This document shows positions 44,251-53,325 of a stretch of DNA of 64,000 nt, one piece after another. Every line of letters begins with the position of its first letter. The stretch's first letter is position 1. The translations under genes and the position numbers were made by a program. The notes under the pieces are model-generated. The model made no database searches. It saw only the letters and a list, made by a program, of their open reading frames with translations, and had not been told where the DNA came from. The stretch is from NCBI RefSeq assembly GCF_900090315.1, contig NZ_FMHZ01000002.1, positions 4,868,501 to 4,932,500 on the forward strand. Reading direction: 5' to 3'. This stretch comes from Micromonospora citrea. GTDB lineage: Bacteria > Actinomycetota > Actinomycetes > Mycobacteriales > Micromonosporaceae.

Positions 44251-45192
44251 GTGGGTGAACTGGTTGCCGCCACGGACCTGCGCGTCCAGCCGGACCACCA
44301 CATGTTCGGCATCGGGGACCAGACTGCCGGGTTTGGTGGACGCGCGCCACTACCGGGACGCGGCTGGCTGGGAGTCGGCAGTTCCGCCGTGCTGATCGGG
44401 GCCGCCGAAGACCTGGTCTGTCCGGCTCTACGGTTGGAATACTGGGACGGTGAGCCGCCGACCGGCCCACCCGACCACGAAGCGCAGGAGACGACCAGTC
44501 TGCTGTTGCCGACGGGCAGGCTCGCGCTCGACGAGATCACCGGCGGGGCCGTTCCGGACGTCTTCGTCCTTCCACCCGGCGTCTACGCGCTCCGGATCAC
44601 CTGCTGGAACCGGGAGCGGGTCAGACGCGAGTTCGAAGCGCTGTGCCGGGGCGGGCTGGACTGGGACGGACCCGAGTTCGAGGCGGCCCGGGCCGGCCTG
44701 GCGGGACAGGAGCGCTACCTGTTCCAGTTCTGGCTCCAGGCGCCCACCTCCGCGCTGCTCGGCTCCACCGGCGTGCTGATCCACCCCGGCTACGACCGCC
44801 TCGGGATCACCGACTCCGCCGCCCGGGTCACGCTGATCCCTCCGGCAGAGGCAGAGCCACTCACGGTTGGCCCGTCGAGTGTCCTGATCCCGATGGAGCA
44901 TCAGCACGGCCGGCCTGCCTTGCGGATGGAGTCGTGGAACGGGCCGCCACCTGCCCCCGGACCCGACCACCCGGGGAAGCAGCTGCGCCTTCACCTTCCG
45001 TCCGGCAGGCTGGACCTTCTGCACCTACCGGCGGGGCCGGCGGGAGTCGGAGAGATTTCCGCCGGGATGATCCCACGCATCTTCGACCTGCCGCCCGGTG
45101 ACTACGAACTCCGCCTGACCAGGCGCGGGTCAGAGCCGGGCGAGGACGCCCGGAAGGAGCGCCAACTGATCCAGTTCTGGCCGATCCGGTGA
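44251..45192 (+). CDS. Hypothetical protein with duplicated beta domain
   Basis: 313 residues. GTG at 44251 has the good ribosome site GAGGGAGGAAC. Two copies of one domain are visible. The first (about 40-165) runs GSSAVLIGAAEDL, PALRLEYWDGEPPTGPPDH, LLLPTGRLALDEI, DVFVLPPGVYALRIT, and ends LFQFWL. The second (about 208-313) runs PSSVLIPMEHQHG, PALRMESWNGPPPAPGPDH, LHLPSGRLDLLHL, RIFDLPPGDYELRLT, and ends LIQFWPIR. The pattern LPPGxYxLRxT suggests beta strands. Not recognised as a named family. Confidence 0.65.
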   Translation: MGELVAATDLRVQPDHHMFGIGDQTAGFGGRAPLPGRGWLGVGSSAVLIGAAEDLVCPALRLEYWDGEPPTGPPDHEAQETTSLLLPTGRLALDEITGGAVPDVFVLPPGVYALRITCWNRERVRREFEALCRGGLDWDGPEFEAARAGLAGQERYLFQFWLQAPTSALLGSTGVLIHPGYDRLGITDSAARVTLIPPAEAEPLTVGPSSVLIPMEHQHGRPALRMESWNGPPPAPGPDHPGKQLRLHLPSGRLDLLHLPAGPAGVGEISAGMIPRIFDLPPGDYELRLTRRGSEPGEDARKERQLIQFWPIR

Positions 45193-45239
45193 ACCAGTTC
45201 GCCGGGCGAGTGCCGGACGCCCGGAGCGGACCTGCTGGG

Positions 45240-45575
45240 TCAGCTCCGACGCCTGGCGCGATGATCGAGGACCCCGTGGGCGGCCATCAGTGCCAACGCG
45301 GCCAGCAACAGCACGGCGGCGATCCAGCGGCCCGGAGTGCGCCACGCGCTGGGCGTGACCTCCGTGAGGTTTCCCAGCGCCAGGAGAACGTAGAGGCCCA
45401 TGCATGCCGCCCCGGCGGCCCACAGCCGAGGATGACGCAGGACCCGCCCGAAGAGCCGAACCGTCGACGCGCGCCGGCTGTGAATGACCGACCAGGCAGC
45501 GCACCCGACCAGGGCGACGGCGGCGCCGGCGAGCAGGATGTCCACGGCCACCGCGCCCGCCTCCGAGGTCGTCAC
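45240..45575 (-). CDS. Small hypothetical membrane protein
   Basis: 111 residues with three hydrophobic segments: AVAVDILLAGAAVALVGCAA, LWAAGAACMGLYVLLALGNL, and WIAAVLLLAALALMAAHGVL. ATG at 45575. It is the last host gene before the left attachment site. No family assigned. Confidence 0.6.
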   Translation of the reverse strand: MTTSEAGAVAVDILLAGAAVALVGCAAWSVIHSRRASTVRLFGRVLRHPRLWAAGAACMGLYVLLALGNLTEVTPSAWRTPGRWIAAVLLLAALALMAAHGVLDHRARRRS

Positions 45576-45655
45576 GGCCTCACGGTAGCGGCGTCACCCA
45601 AGCCGACCGGAGACAGTCGGTGGCAACGCCGGCGGCCTGGGCCGGAATTCGTGGG

Positions 45656-45685
45656 GCGGGCGACGGGAATCGAACCCGCACCGTC
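45656..45685. other. attL: partial tRNA-Gly 3' end
   Basis: 30 bp identical to 59562-59591, the 3' part (acceptor and T-arm) of tRNA-Gly(TCC) read on the minus strand. Similarity continues leftward for about 20 bp with four mismatches (from 45636). The remainder of the tRNA is missing here, so this is the host's displaced 3' end left by site-specific integration. Confidence 0.88.
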
Positions 45686-45790
45686 GGTTCGGGAGAGCGT
45701 GCCCGGGTAATCGTGATGCCCGAAGACGCCCGCGGCCAGCAGCAGCGCGCCGTACCTCTCGCGCCCGCTCATGGCCGCCGCACGCCACGG

Positions 45791-46489
45791 TCACCGGCCC
45801 GTGGACGGGCCCAGACGGAACCGGGCCGCAAGGTCATCGACAAGGTCGGTGACGTCACGCGAGCCATCGATGGACACCACCGGCAGGTGTAGCTCGACGG
45901 CCTGGCGCCGAACCTCGGCGTCCCACAGTTCGTCGCGAGCCAGTCGCAGAGCGAGTGCTTCGCCGTGGTCGCTGTCTCCCCAGTTCGCTCGGGCCCTCGC
46001 GGCGTCGGCGAATCGAGCCCGCAACGCGCGATCCCGAAACTGCGGCGTCGGCAGGAGGAAGGCTGCCTGCTCCGGCCACGCCAGCAGCGGAGCAACCTCG
46101 CGGGGCAGAGTTCGGAAATCGTCGACCAGGACCGGACGCCCAGTGCGCATCGCGAGCAGGTCATCGACAACGAACCCGAACGTCTCCCCGTGCAGGCTCG
46201 GCATCGATTCGAAGATCTCCTGGGCGCTGCGGCTGTTCCACTTCTGCGCCGGCGGAGCTTGCCGCAATGCCCAGAGGTACGGCTGCTCGTGCGCGGTGCA
46301 CCGGCTGACGTAGCCGCGCTCCGCGCGGTCGCCGTCGTAGATCAGCACGTCGTAGCGCTCGGCTAGGGCTCGGGCGAGGGTGCTCTTGCCTGACCCGGTG
46401 CCCCCGGCGAGCCATCGAACATGCGAAAGGCGGCGAGCCAGGTCTGCACCTTGGTTGTCGGCGACCATGCCACGAGAGACTGCCGACAT
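45791..46489 (-). CDS. P-loop kinase-like AAA ATPase
   Basis: 232 residues from ATG at 46489 (46468 is an alternative). Walker A is RWLAGGTGSGKSTLARALAE, followed by VLIYDGDRAERGYVSRC and the Walker-B-like RPVLVDDFRTLPREV. Its size and layout match small nucleotide/metabolite kinases or zeta-toxin-like proteins that phosphorylate small molecules. The substrate is unknown. It is the first gene inside attL. No antitoxin-like partner is adjacent. Confidence 0.7.
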   Translation of the reverse strand: MSAVSRGMVADNQGADLARRLSHVRWLAGGTGSGKSTLARALAERYDVLIYDGDRAERGYVSRCTAHEQPYLWALRQAPPAQKWNSRSAQEIFESMPSLHGETFGFVVDDLLAMRTGRPVLVDDFRTLPREVAPLLAWPEQAAFLLPTPQFRDRALRARFADAARARANWGDSDHGEALALRLARDELWDAEVRRQAVELHLPVVSIDGSRDVTDLVDDLAARFRLGPSTGR

Positions 46490-46918
46490 CGGGGGCAAAT
46501 GAACAGTCTTGTTCTTTCCTGTGCGGCCGGTGAGGATCAGGAAAGGGCGCTCGGCATGCGGGTGCGGATGCGACGGATCTCTGACGAGGGCCGGGGTTCG
46601 GGGCGGAGCCCGAGGTCTCCAACGTCCTGGTCGTTGCTCAGTGTGGCCGGGCGAGTGGGACCGCGAGATCGCCTCGGCCATGCCCCGGCGGATCGCCCGG
46701 CAGACCCGAGGCAAGGGCGGCCAGAGCAGCTGTCGGCCCGCAAGATCGAAGCGGGGCGTGGCCGACGGGCCCAGGATCGGGGGGTGCGGCCTCTGACCGG
46801 ACAGTCACGGCTCGGAGCTGGTAGGAGCTGCTGTTGACCCTTGTTGACCGACCTCACGGGCACGACCGGCTCTCCGTCACCACCGACACCCTGTTCGTGA
46901 TCGCCGCGGTTGTGCGGC
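46490..46918. other. Gene-free stretch inside the element
   Basis: 429 bp between the kinase-like gene and a membrane protein gene, both on the minus strand. Short open frames exist on both strands but lack family motifs or consistent codon bias. TTGACCCTTGTTGACC near 46836 contains two -35-like TTGACC elements. Nothing else is supported. Confidence 0.35.
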
Positions 46919-47521
46919 CTACTGGTGCGTCAGCGGCAGATACCGCTCCCGGCCGCTCTGCTCAGTCGTCTGCGTGAACCCGGCCGCCTCCAGGATCGCA
47001 GCGAACTTGGCCCGTCTGCGTCGACGAATGGAGACCAAAAATAGGGTGACAGACATCAGCGCCGCCCAGGCGACGGCGGCGACAGCCGCGGCGGCGGTGG
47101 GGGACGTCCCTCCTAGCCCGAGCCGCACACCGAGGACCGCGCACAGCACGGTGAGAACGACATAGAGGAGCCACGTTCGCTGCTTGTCGTCGTTCCAGCC
47201 CTCGAGGTCGTAGCTGATACGGGCCTTGAACAGTTCCAGCACGTCGGCAGGCACGGGGGGCAGTGCGCCCCCGGTGGAAGCATCCGGGTACTGCACTCGG
47301 TTCCGCTCGGCCCTTTCGCGGGCCTGCGGACGGGGGTCGGGTACGAAGAACAGCTGCGGTCCGCTGCGGTGTCGCTGCCGTGTGTCCGTGTACGCGTAAC
47401 CGAATTGCTCGGCAACAGCGGCCATAAGGGCGAGTGAGCGCAACGTGGCCACCTGCTCGACCTCCACCGGCTGCCCGCCGGCCATCTTCCGCAACATCTT
47501 CCGCACGTGCCGCTGTCCCAC
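46919..47521 (-). CDS. Hypothetical membrane protein
   Basis: 200 residues from a GTG at 47521. A soluble N-terminal part (QVATLRSLALMAAVAEQFGY) is followed by two membrane helices (WLLYVVLTVLCAVLGVRLGL and AAAVAAVAWAALMSVTLFLV) and a basic cytoplasmic tail (SIRRRRRAKFAAILEAAGFT). No family recognised. It is element cargo, next to the IS256 insertion. Confidence 0.55.
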   Translation of the reverse strand: MGQRHVRKMLRKMAGGQPVEVEQVATLRSLALMAAVAEQFGYAYTDTRQRHRSGPQLFFVPDPRPQARERAERNRVQYPDASTGGALPPVPADVLELFKARISYDLEGWNDDKQRTWLLYVVLTVLCAVLGVRLGLGGTSPTAAAAVAAVAWAALMSVTLFLVSIRRRRRAKFAAILEAAGFTQTTEQSGRERYLPLTHQ

Positions 47522-47604
47522 CAGCGATTCCCCATCACATCGTTGATCCGACTTGCACAGCCTCTCGCCCGGAAAGGCCGGGTCACGTCCGCGCTGGTGG
47601 TGTA

Positions 47605-48941
47605 AGAGACGGCCATCGCGGGATCCGGGTTGATGTTATGCGGCGATCGGGGTGGGCTCGTCCTGGTCGGTGTCGTGTCGGTCGGGCTGGGCAGGGATGA
47701 GGCGGGCTTTGGCGAGGAGTTCCAAGCCCATGTAGCGGCGGCCTTCGGTCCACTCGTCGGTCTGCTCGGCCAGGACGGCGCCGACGAGGCGGATGATCGC
47801 CGGCCGGTTGGGGAAAATCCCGACGACGTCGGTGCGGCGGCGGATCTCCTTGTTCAGCCGTTCCTGCGGGTTGTTCGACCAGATCTGGCGCCAGATCTCG
47901 CGGGGGAAGCCGGTGAAGGCGAGGAGGTCGTCGCGGGCGGTGTCGAGGTGCTCAGCGGCGGTCGGGAACTTCGCCTCGATGGTGGCCACGACCCGCTGGA
48001 ACTGGGCTCGGACGGCGTCGGCGTCGGGCTGGTCGAAGATCGTCCGCACCAGGGTGGCGATCCACGGCTGTGCGGACTTGGGCACTTTCGTCAGCAGATT
48101 CCGCAGGTAGTGGGTCCGGCACCGCTGCCACGACGCCCCGGGCAGGGCGGCGCCGATGGCGGCCACGAGGCCGGCGTGGGCGTCGGAGATGACCAGGCGG
48201 ACGCCGGTCAGGCCGCGGGCGGTCAACGATCGTAGGAACGCCAGCCAGCCGGCGCCGTCCTCGTCGGAGGCCACATCCACGCCGAGGACTTCGCGTTGGC
48301 CGTCGGCGTTGACGCCGACGGCGATCAGGGCGTGGACGTTGACGGTGCGGCCGTGTTCGCGGACCTTCATCGTCAGCGCGTCGGTCCACACGAACGTGTA
48401 ATGACCTGAGTCGAGGGGCCGGTTGCGGAACGCCTCGACCTGCGCGTCCAGGTGGGCGGCCATCTCCGATACCTGCGACTTCGACAGCTGCCGGATCCCG
48501 AGCTGCTCGACCAGCTTCTCCACCCGCCGGGTCGACACCCCGAGCAGGTAGGAGGTGGCCACGACCGAGACCAGGGCCTGCTCGGCCCGCCGGCGATGCG
48601 TCAGCAACCAGTCGGGGAAGTAGGAGCCCTGGCGCAGCTTCGGGATCGCCAGGTCGATCGTCCCGGCCCGGGTGTCCCACTCCCGAGGCCGGTAGCCGTT
48701 ACGGGAGTTCACCCGATCCTCGCTGCGCTGCCCGTAACCGGCGCCGCAGATCGCGTCCGCCTCAGCAGACATCAACGCCTGCGCGAACGTTCTGATCATC
48801 GCCTGCAACACGTCCGGCGACGCGCCCTCGATCTGCTCGCGCAGCAGGTCAACAGGGTTCACACTCTCTGAAGCGGCCATCGCGTTCTCTCTTCCTTCTC
48901 TGACTTGGTCGTCTTGAAGGATCGACGCGATGGCCGTCTCT
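47605..48941. mobile_element. IS256-family insertion sequence
   Basis: Terminal inverted repeats: AGAGACGGCCATCGCG at 47605-47620 and its complement at 48926-48941, a perfect 16 bp, flank one mutator-type transposase gene. The exact outer ends and the 8-9 bp target duplication are not certain. Confidence 0.75.
47636..48880 (-). CDS. IS256-family (mutator) transposase
   Basis: 414 residues, full length. The RNase H-like DDE residues are Asp in FVWTDALTMKV, Asp in LVISDAHAGLVAAIG and Glu in NNPQERLNKEIRRRTDVVGI. Also typical are YSQRNGYR-like SRNGYRPREWDTRAG and WQRCRTHYLRNLL. It appears intact and probably active. ATG at 48880. Confidence 0.93.
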   Translation of the reverse strand: MAASESVNPVDLLREQIEGASPDVLQAMIRTFAQALMSAEADAICGAGYGQRSEDRVNSRNGYRPREWDTRAGTIDLAIPKLRQGSYFPDWLLTHRRRAEQALVSVVATSYLLGVSTRRVEKLVEQLGIRQLSKSQVSEMAAHLDAQVEAFRNRPLDSGHYTFVWTDALTMKVREHGRTVNVHALIAVGVNADGQREVLGVDVASDEDGAGWLAFLRSLTARGLTGVRLVISDAHAGLVAAIGAALPGASWQRCRTHYLRNLLTKVPKSAQPWIATLVRTIFDQPDADAVRAQFQRVVATIEAKFPTAAEHLDTARDDLLAFTGFPREIWRQIWSNNPQERLNKEIRRRTDVVGIFPNRPAIIRLVGAVLAEQTDEWTEGRRYMGLELLAKARLIPAQPDRHDTDQDEPTPIAA

Positions 48942-49033
48942 CATCTACGCAACACGCCCATCACGGGCAAGTCGTACACAACTTCCCTGGACGCAACCCG
49001 AGCGGCGCGGCTACCCGGGCGGCTTACGGCTCA

Positions 49034-49061
49034 CCGCCCCCGGCCTTCGGGCCGGGGGCGG
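49034..49061. terminator. Perfect 12-bp hairpin with TTCG loop
   Basis: CCGCCCCCGGCC, TTCG, GGCCGGGGGCGG. The UUCG tetraloop makes it exceptionally stable. It lies between the IS256 element and the next gene and may block read-through from the insertion. Confidence 0.75.
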
Positions 49062-49219
49062 CCTGCCGTGTCGCCGGCTCTCCGCGCGCCTGGACCCCGG
49101 TACCCGATGGCAAGCCGCGAAGCGGCGCGGCAGCGATTGCCCGAACCACCACGATGGCGGACTGCCCTCGCAATCGATACGGCCCGGACTCCGTCGTATG
49201 GCTCTGTCACGCTCTCGTC

Positions 49220-49624
49220 ATGCCTGAGCGACCAACAGCCCGATGGCTGCGCTATGTCGATGAGCAGACCGCCCAGCTCCAAGCGGGGACTTTGCGGGAG
49301 CCGGAGGAAGCCTGGGCCTTGTCCGACTTCCCAAGCTCGCTCATCACCTCGACAGACGCAGCGTTGTCTGACTTCGAGCGGCGCCTGGTGCAGATCGACC
49401 CGGAGTCTGACGCCGCCGTCCTCGCTGCGGTGCAGCAAGTCGTCCTCGCTCTCAACGCGGTCAACGAGGACCCGGCAAGCCCCACCTATGACACCGATGG
49501 GCGTGAGGATCTCTGTGGGTACATCGACGAGGCGCTGACGAGTGCTGGCGTCGACGTACCAGCACTGGCCGCCAGACACGGCCTACAGCCATGGGAGATC
49601 ACTGATCGGTGGCGTGACTGGTAG
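49220..49624 (+). CDS. Hypothetical protein, element cargo
   Basis: 134 residues from ATG at 49220. MPERPTARWLRYVDEQTAQL, EEAWALSDFPSSLITSTDAA, and QVVLALNAVNEDPASPTYDT suggest a soluble, acidic, mostly helical protein; DGREDLCGYIDEALTSAGVD looks like a conserved core. Similar small proteins are common in actinomycetes as immunity-like or hypothetical genes. No function can be assigned. Confidence 0.55.
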   Translation: MPERPTARWLRYVDEQTAQLQAGTLREPEEAWALSDFPSSLITSTDAALSDFERRLVQIDPESDAAVLAAVQQVVLALNAVNEDPASPTYDTDGREDLCGYIDEALTSAGVDVPALAARHGLQPWEITDRWRDW

Positions 49625-50055
49625 CCAACGCGCTGCGGCGCCCGAGGACGGCCGGAGGCCGCCCGCAGGGCAAGCCGCAGGCGCGTTGCGCCGCGCGAGC
49701 GCGGCGCCTTGATCCTAATGAGAACGTTTCGGCAGTGGCGTCGCTTGCAGAATCTCGCCGAGATCTCGCTCACGCTCTGCAGCACGTCCGCTGGCGTCCA
49801 TGTAGGTCGGCCGCCTCGGGCCATCATCCGCGCGTGTGCCGTGCGCGACTGTCCTCGTCCGCGCCGGTTACTGTCAGCGTTGCTGTCGAAGGACCGCTTC
49901 CGTAGCAAGGAACGATCTCACGTCGGTACGCTGCGAGGTTGCCGGTTCCGAATGGTCCATAAAGTCCGGCAGCATCCACAGGCATCCCTTACTGCGCTCA
50001 GCCGTCATCCCCAGTGGTCACCTAGGCCAAAGAGCGTCAGCTGTTGAAGTGACAC
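49625..50055. other. Gene-free stretch before NACHT gene end
   Basis: 431 bp. The first 100 bp is GC-rich with pairing segments CAACGCGC (49626-49633) and GCGCGTTG (49681-49688), a plausible terminator for the upstream gene. Composition then drops in GC from about 49710, marking the junction with the NACHT module. No gene is supported. Confidence 0.4.
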
Positions 50056-53000
50056 TCAGGTCTGCTCTCCATTCATCAGAACTCGCACATTCGACCTTGG
50101 TCGAATTGAGCCCGACACGAAGGACGGCACCCAGGCCAGATCATGTCCAAGAGTGTCCCTTACTTCAAGAGATCTACCTATTGAATCGACGACCAGAAGG
50201 TCTAGTTCATCGAGTTGCGGAAGGTTCAACAGAGTCTGTTTAATCCCGGTGGTTAAGCCAAAGTACGGGTAGTCCCCACCGTCCGAAGATATCCGTCGCC
50301 GAAGTTCATCCCGGACAGCTACCACTCGCAGGACACGCAGGGCCGAAAGACTCTGCAGGAGAATCAGCTCCTCGCGATTCGGCCAGCCCGTTAACGTGAT
50401 CTCTTCCACCTGAGTAAGATCACTGAAACTTGACAACGATGGCCTTTTCCAGCTCAGGGAGTGCTGAGGCTCGCGCGAGAGCCGCCCGCTGTAGGCGTCC
50501 TCAAAGAGCCGTATCAACGACGCCGAGGAGAGTACTGCCAGAGATCTGAGTGATGGAATCCCCGGAACTACATCGACTAAACCCTTAGCCAAGTATGACG
50601 CGTCGATAGTCAACTTCCGCAAGGCCACAAATGACGGGAGGACATCAATGTAAGCTGGCCCAGCTGAATTGGGATCGCGTCCAGAGAAGCCTAGAAGCGT
50701 AAGTTCTCGTAGGAGGACTCCGATCATCGGCCTAAGGCCTCCACGCACTGAGGCATAACAGAGGCTCAGCCTCTCCACGTCACCTTGGCTTAGTGGCTCA
50801 AGGCTCGCCAGTTCACAATTCGTCAAAGCAACTTGCTCTAGGAATTGGTTCGAACCGAGGGGTTCTAGGGAACCGTTATGGTTCTCGACCGCTAGCCGTC
50901 GTAAGCCTTCGATGTGGACGACTGCACCTAACTGCTCCTCACCGCGAGCCACCACCGTCACGTCGTCAAGCTTCATGCCTGCAAGAACCGTGCGCGCGTA
51001 GTCGTCTGCAGGAACCTGCGGCCAAAATGAAGCAAGCCTAGACCTTACAACCTGTCGCGGGCAGCCCGCAATGCGGGCCAAGACGGGCAGCGTTTCCTCT
51101 GGGTCGAATCTGTTGATCAACTGCAGCAGGTACAGGCCCTGATCATCGTTTAGGTTTGTCGGATCAGGAATCAGGTCGAGAACTATGTCCCCTGCCTGCG
51201 CCAGCTGGTCGGCTTCAAATCGAGTTCGTGGGGGAACAAGCCGACCTACCTTCTCTCTTACCGATTCTGCAAGTGCTGGGTCTAGCGCTCCCGGGTGTCC
51301 TAGGCATGCTGCGGCGACTAGAATTCGGCGGTTACGTTCTTCAAGATCGAATTCGTCACCGACAAACTCAAGTAAGCCTCTGACGATCCGCTCCCTTTCG
51401 TCCCGACGGCCATGACCGACGGCCATGACAACTACTTCTCGCCAAGAATCCTCATGAGCATGTCTGATTAAGTAATCGATGTCGCCATCATCGAGTATTG
51501 CTTGAGCCGCCAAATACTCTTGAAACGTTTTATGCAGAAAGTCAATACGGCCCTTGACAGGCTCTCGCAACACTCCAGAACGCATTAGCAGGTGATCGAA
51601 GACCTCCTTTGGCGTGGCCGTGACGTGGGACATAGCCTTCATGTAGTTGCGTAGCCGGCGCATGGCTTCACTTCGGTCCGCGTCTGACCTTCCGTTTCGA
51701 ACCAGCCAATACGCTAGCTGCGCCAGGAGTGCCTCTTGGTCGTTCTGCGACAGAGGCGGACCATCAATGGTTATTTCTTTGGCCTCGTCGCGTCTAACGA
51801 GCAACATCTCCAACGCCGCACGGTAGAGACCAATCCTGTCTCGCGGAAGCTGCCGGTACCGATCGAGGTGAAGCGCACAGGTTAGCGCACACAATAGGGG
51901 ATTGGTGGCGAGTCGGCGCAGGTCTCGCCGCTGCGCCAACTTATCCAAGAGGTCTTCCTCGTACTTCTTTAGAACCTCACGTTCGCCACCATCCTTACGC
52001 ATGGACGCCATTGCTGCGTGCCATTGCTTCACAAACGCCCTAACGTCCGCCGATCCCATGGGCAGCAACAGGAAAGTCCGAAAATCGTCAGGCACCAAAA
52101 TGGTTGCGTCGGCGGCTGGCGGACGCGATGTTATAACGTACCGTGCATCTTCGTACGTCACTACCAAATCGTGGAGCCAGAGCCATACTTCGTTCCGCTT
52201 AGCAGCTGGTAGCTCATCCACCCCATCTATAAGAACAAGCGCACGTCCCGATCGGAGCGTTCGCTGCACCCAGTTATGGGGCGCTTCGCTAGATAGCGCC
52301 GGGGCAATTTCCTTGATGAAATGCTCTGGACTCGGAAGATCCTTAAGCCCGTATCGCCTCAGGGGTATGAAAAAGGGGACGGCTCCTAGCCATCCATGCG
52401 GCCTCTCCCCGTCCGGCTTCACCGAGTTAATGGCAAGCCATTGAAGGAGTGTGGTTTTCCCGGATCCCGCCTCGCCGCGAATTAAAACTCGGTTCGTATC
52501 AGCGAGCGCTTCGTGAACTCTAAGCCGTTGGGCCGTCGCGAGATCAAGTTGTGGACTGCCTTTACCTTTCCGGCCACCGGCCTCGGGCGTCGCAGAGAGG
52601 CTGAGATATGCGGTGCTCAGCGGGTAGGTGTGGTTCTCTTGAAGCGTTACGCCAAAGAGTTGCAGCGAGTCGAGCTTTCTTCGGACCAGATCTCCATACT
52701 TCTTCTCGAATTCTCGATCGTCCTGCGTTAGATGGGCTCGATCGAGAGCGTCGACACTTTCCTGTATCGCTGCGGTACGCTGGACGAGTTCCACCTCTAC
52801 ACGCCTAGAGAATTCTGGACGCTGCGTTATGAACTCTATTATCTGCCGGCATGATTCATCCAAGAACCTGTAGTATGCGACCGTGGCAGCGCCACTCAAG
52901 GCAACTTTCTGCGGCCTCTCAGGGTCCGCGTCTAACGCCAGCCTAAGTAGGTGCTCATATCGCAGATCCATTGCGATTGCTGTTGTGACGGTAATCGGGG

Positions 53001-53325
53001 CGGTAGCCTTTAGGGTTGCTGCAACGGCAGCTAAGGCGGTAGTCCATTCGTCTTCGGCAAGATTCCTGAACTCGGCCCGCCTCATTCCCTCTAAACGGTG
53101 GGCTAGGCGCTCCAGTAGAACGTCTACATGTTTGCGGGACAGCGACCGCTCAGTCCTCTTCCCCGGGATCCTGAACCGGCTTTCCAGACGGATCGGATCA
53201 TTTACGAGTCCGGCTCCCTGAGGTGGCTGCTCGATCAGCGACTTGACGAGCCAGTTGATTGCTGGCCCCAGCATGCGAGCCGCCTCGGCGAACACCGCGG
53301 CCTCCTTCAAGCGGTCTAGATCCAC
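50056..53325 (-). CDS. NACHT-domain NTPase with LRR-like C-terminus (bacterial NLR-like)
   Basis: 1089 residues. The N-terminal part (about 1-260) is helical with no enzyme motif and resembles the NACHT N-terminal helical domains of bacterial NLR-like proteins. The STAND NTPase has Walker A GEAGSGKTTLLQWLA (284-298), Walker B ALVLIDGVDELP (362-373), sensor-like YVITSRPP, PLLCALTCALH, and the winged-helix motif FLHKTFQEYLAAQAI. The C-terminal part (about 800-1089) has degenerate leucine-rich repeats (LEQVALTNCELASLEPL, LRELTLLGFSG, LRKLTIDASY, QVEEITLTGW, LDELDLLVVDS). Bacterial NACHT proteins of this class protect against phages. GC is clearly lower than the chromosome, and a TTA leucine codon occurs at 51469-51471, pointing to acquisition from elsewhere and possible bldA control. 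Confidence 0.88.
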   Translation of the reverse strand: MDLDRLKEAAVFAEAARMLGPAINWLVKSLIEQPPQGAGLVNDPIRLESRFRIPGKRTERSLSRKHVDVLLERLAHRLEGMRRAEFRNLAEDEWTTALAAVAATLKATAPITVTTAIAMDLRYEHLLRLALDADPERPQKVALSGAATVAYYRFLDESCRQIIEFITQRPEFSRRVEVELVQRTAAIQESVDALDRAHLTQDDREFEKKYGDLVRRKLDSLQLFGVTLQENHTYPLSTAYLSLSATPEAGGRKGKGSPQLDLATAQRLRVHEALADTNRVLIRGEAGSGKTTLLQWLAINSVKPDGERPHGWLGAVPFFIPLRRYGLKDLPSPEHFIKEIAPALSSEAPHNWVQRTLRSGRALVLIDGVDELPAAKRNEVWLWLHDLVVTYEDARYVITSRPPAADATILVPDDFRTFLLLPMGSADVRAFVKQWHAAMASMRKDGGEREVLKKYEEDLLDKLAQRRDLRRLATNPLLCALTCALHLDRYRQLPRDRIGLYRAALEMLLVRRDEAKEITIDGPPLSQNDQEALLAQLAYWLVRNGRSDADRSEAMRRLRNYMKAMSHVTATPKEVFDHLLMRSGVLREPVKGRIDFLHKTFQEYLAAQAILDDGDIDYLIRHAHEDSWREVVVMAVGHGRRDERERIVRGLLEFVGDEFDLEERNRRILVAAACLGHPGALDPALAESVREKVGRLVPPRTRFEADQLAQAGDIVLDLIPDPTNLNDDQGLYLLQLINRFDPEETLPVLARIAGCPRQVVRSRLASFWPQVPADDYARTVLAGMKLDDVTVVARGEEQLGAVVHIEGLRRLAVENHNGSLEPLGSNQFLEQVALTNCELASLEPLSQGDVERLSLCYASVRGGLRPMIGVLLRELTLLGFSGRDPNSAGPAYIDVLPSFVALRKLTIDASYLAKGLVDVVPGIPSLRSLAVLSSASLIRLFEDAYSGRLSREPQHSLSWKRPSLSSFSDLTQVEEITLTGWPNREELILLQSLSALRVLRVVAVRDELRRRISSDGGDYPYFGLTTGIKQTLLNLPQLDELDLLVVDSIGRSLEVRDTLGHDLAWVPSFVSGSIRPRSNVRVLMNGEQT

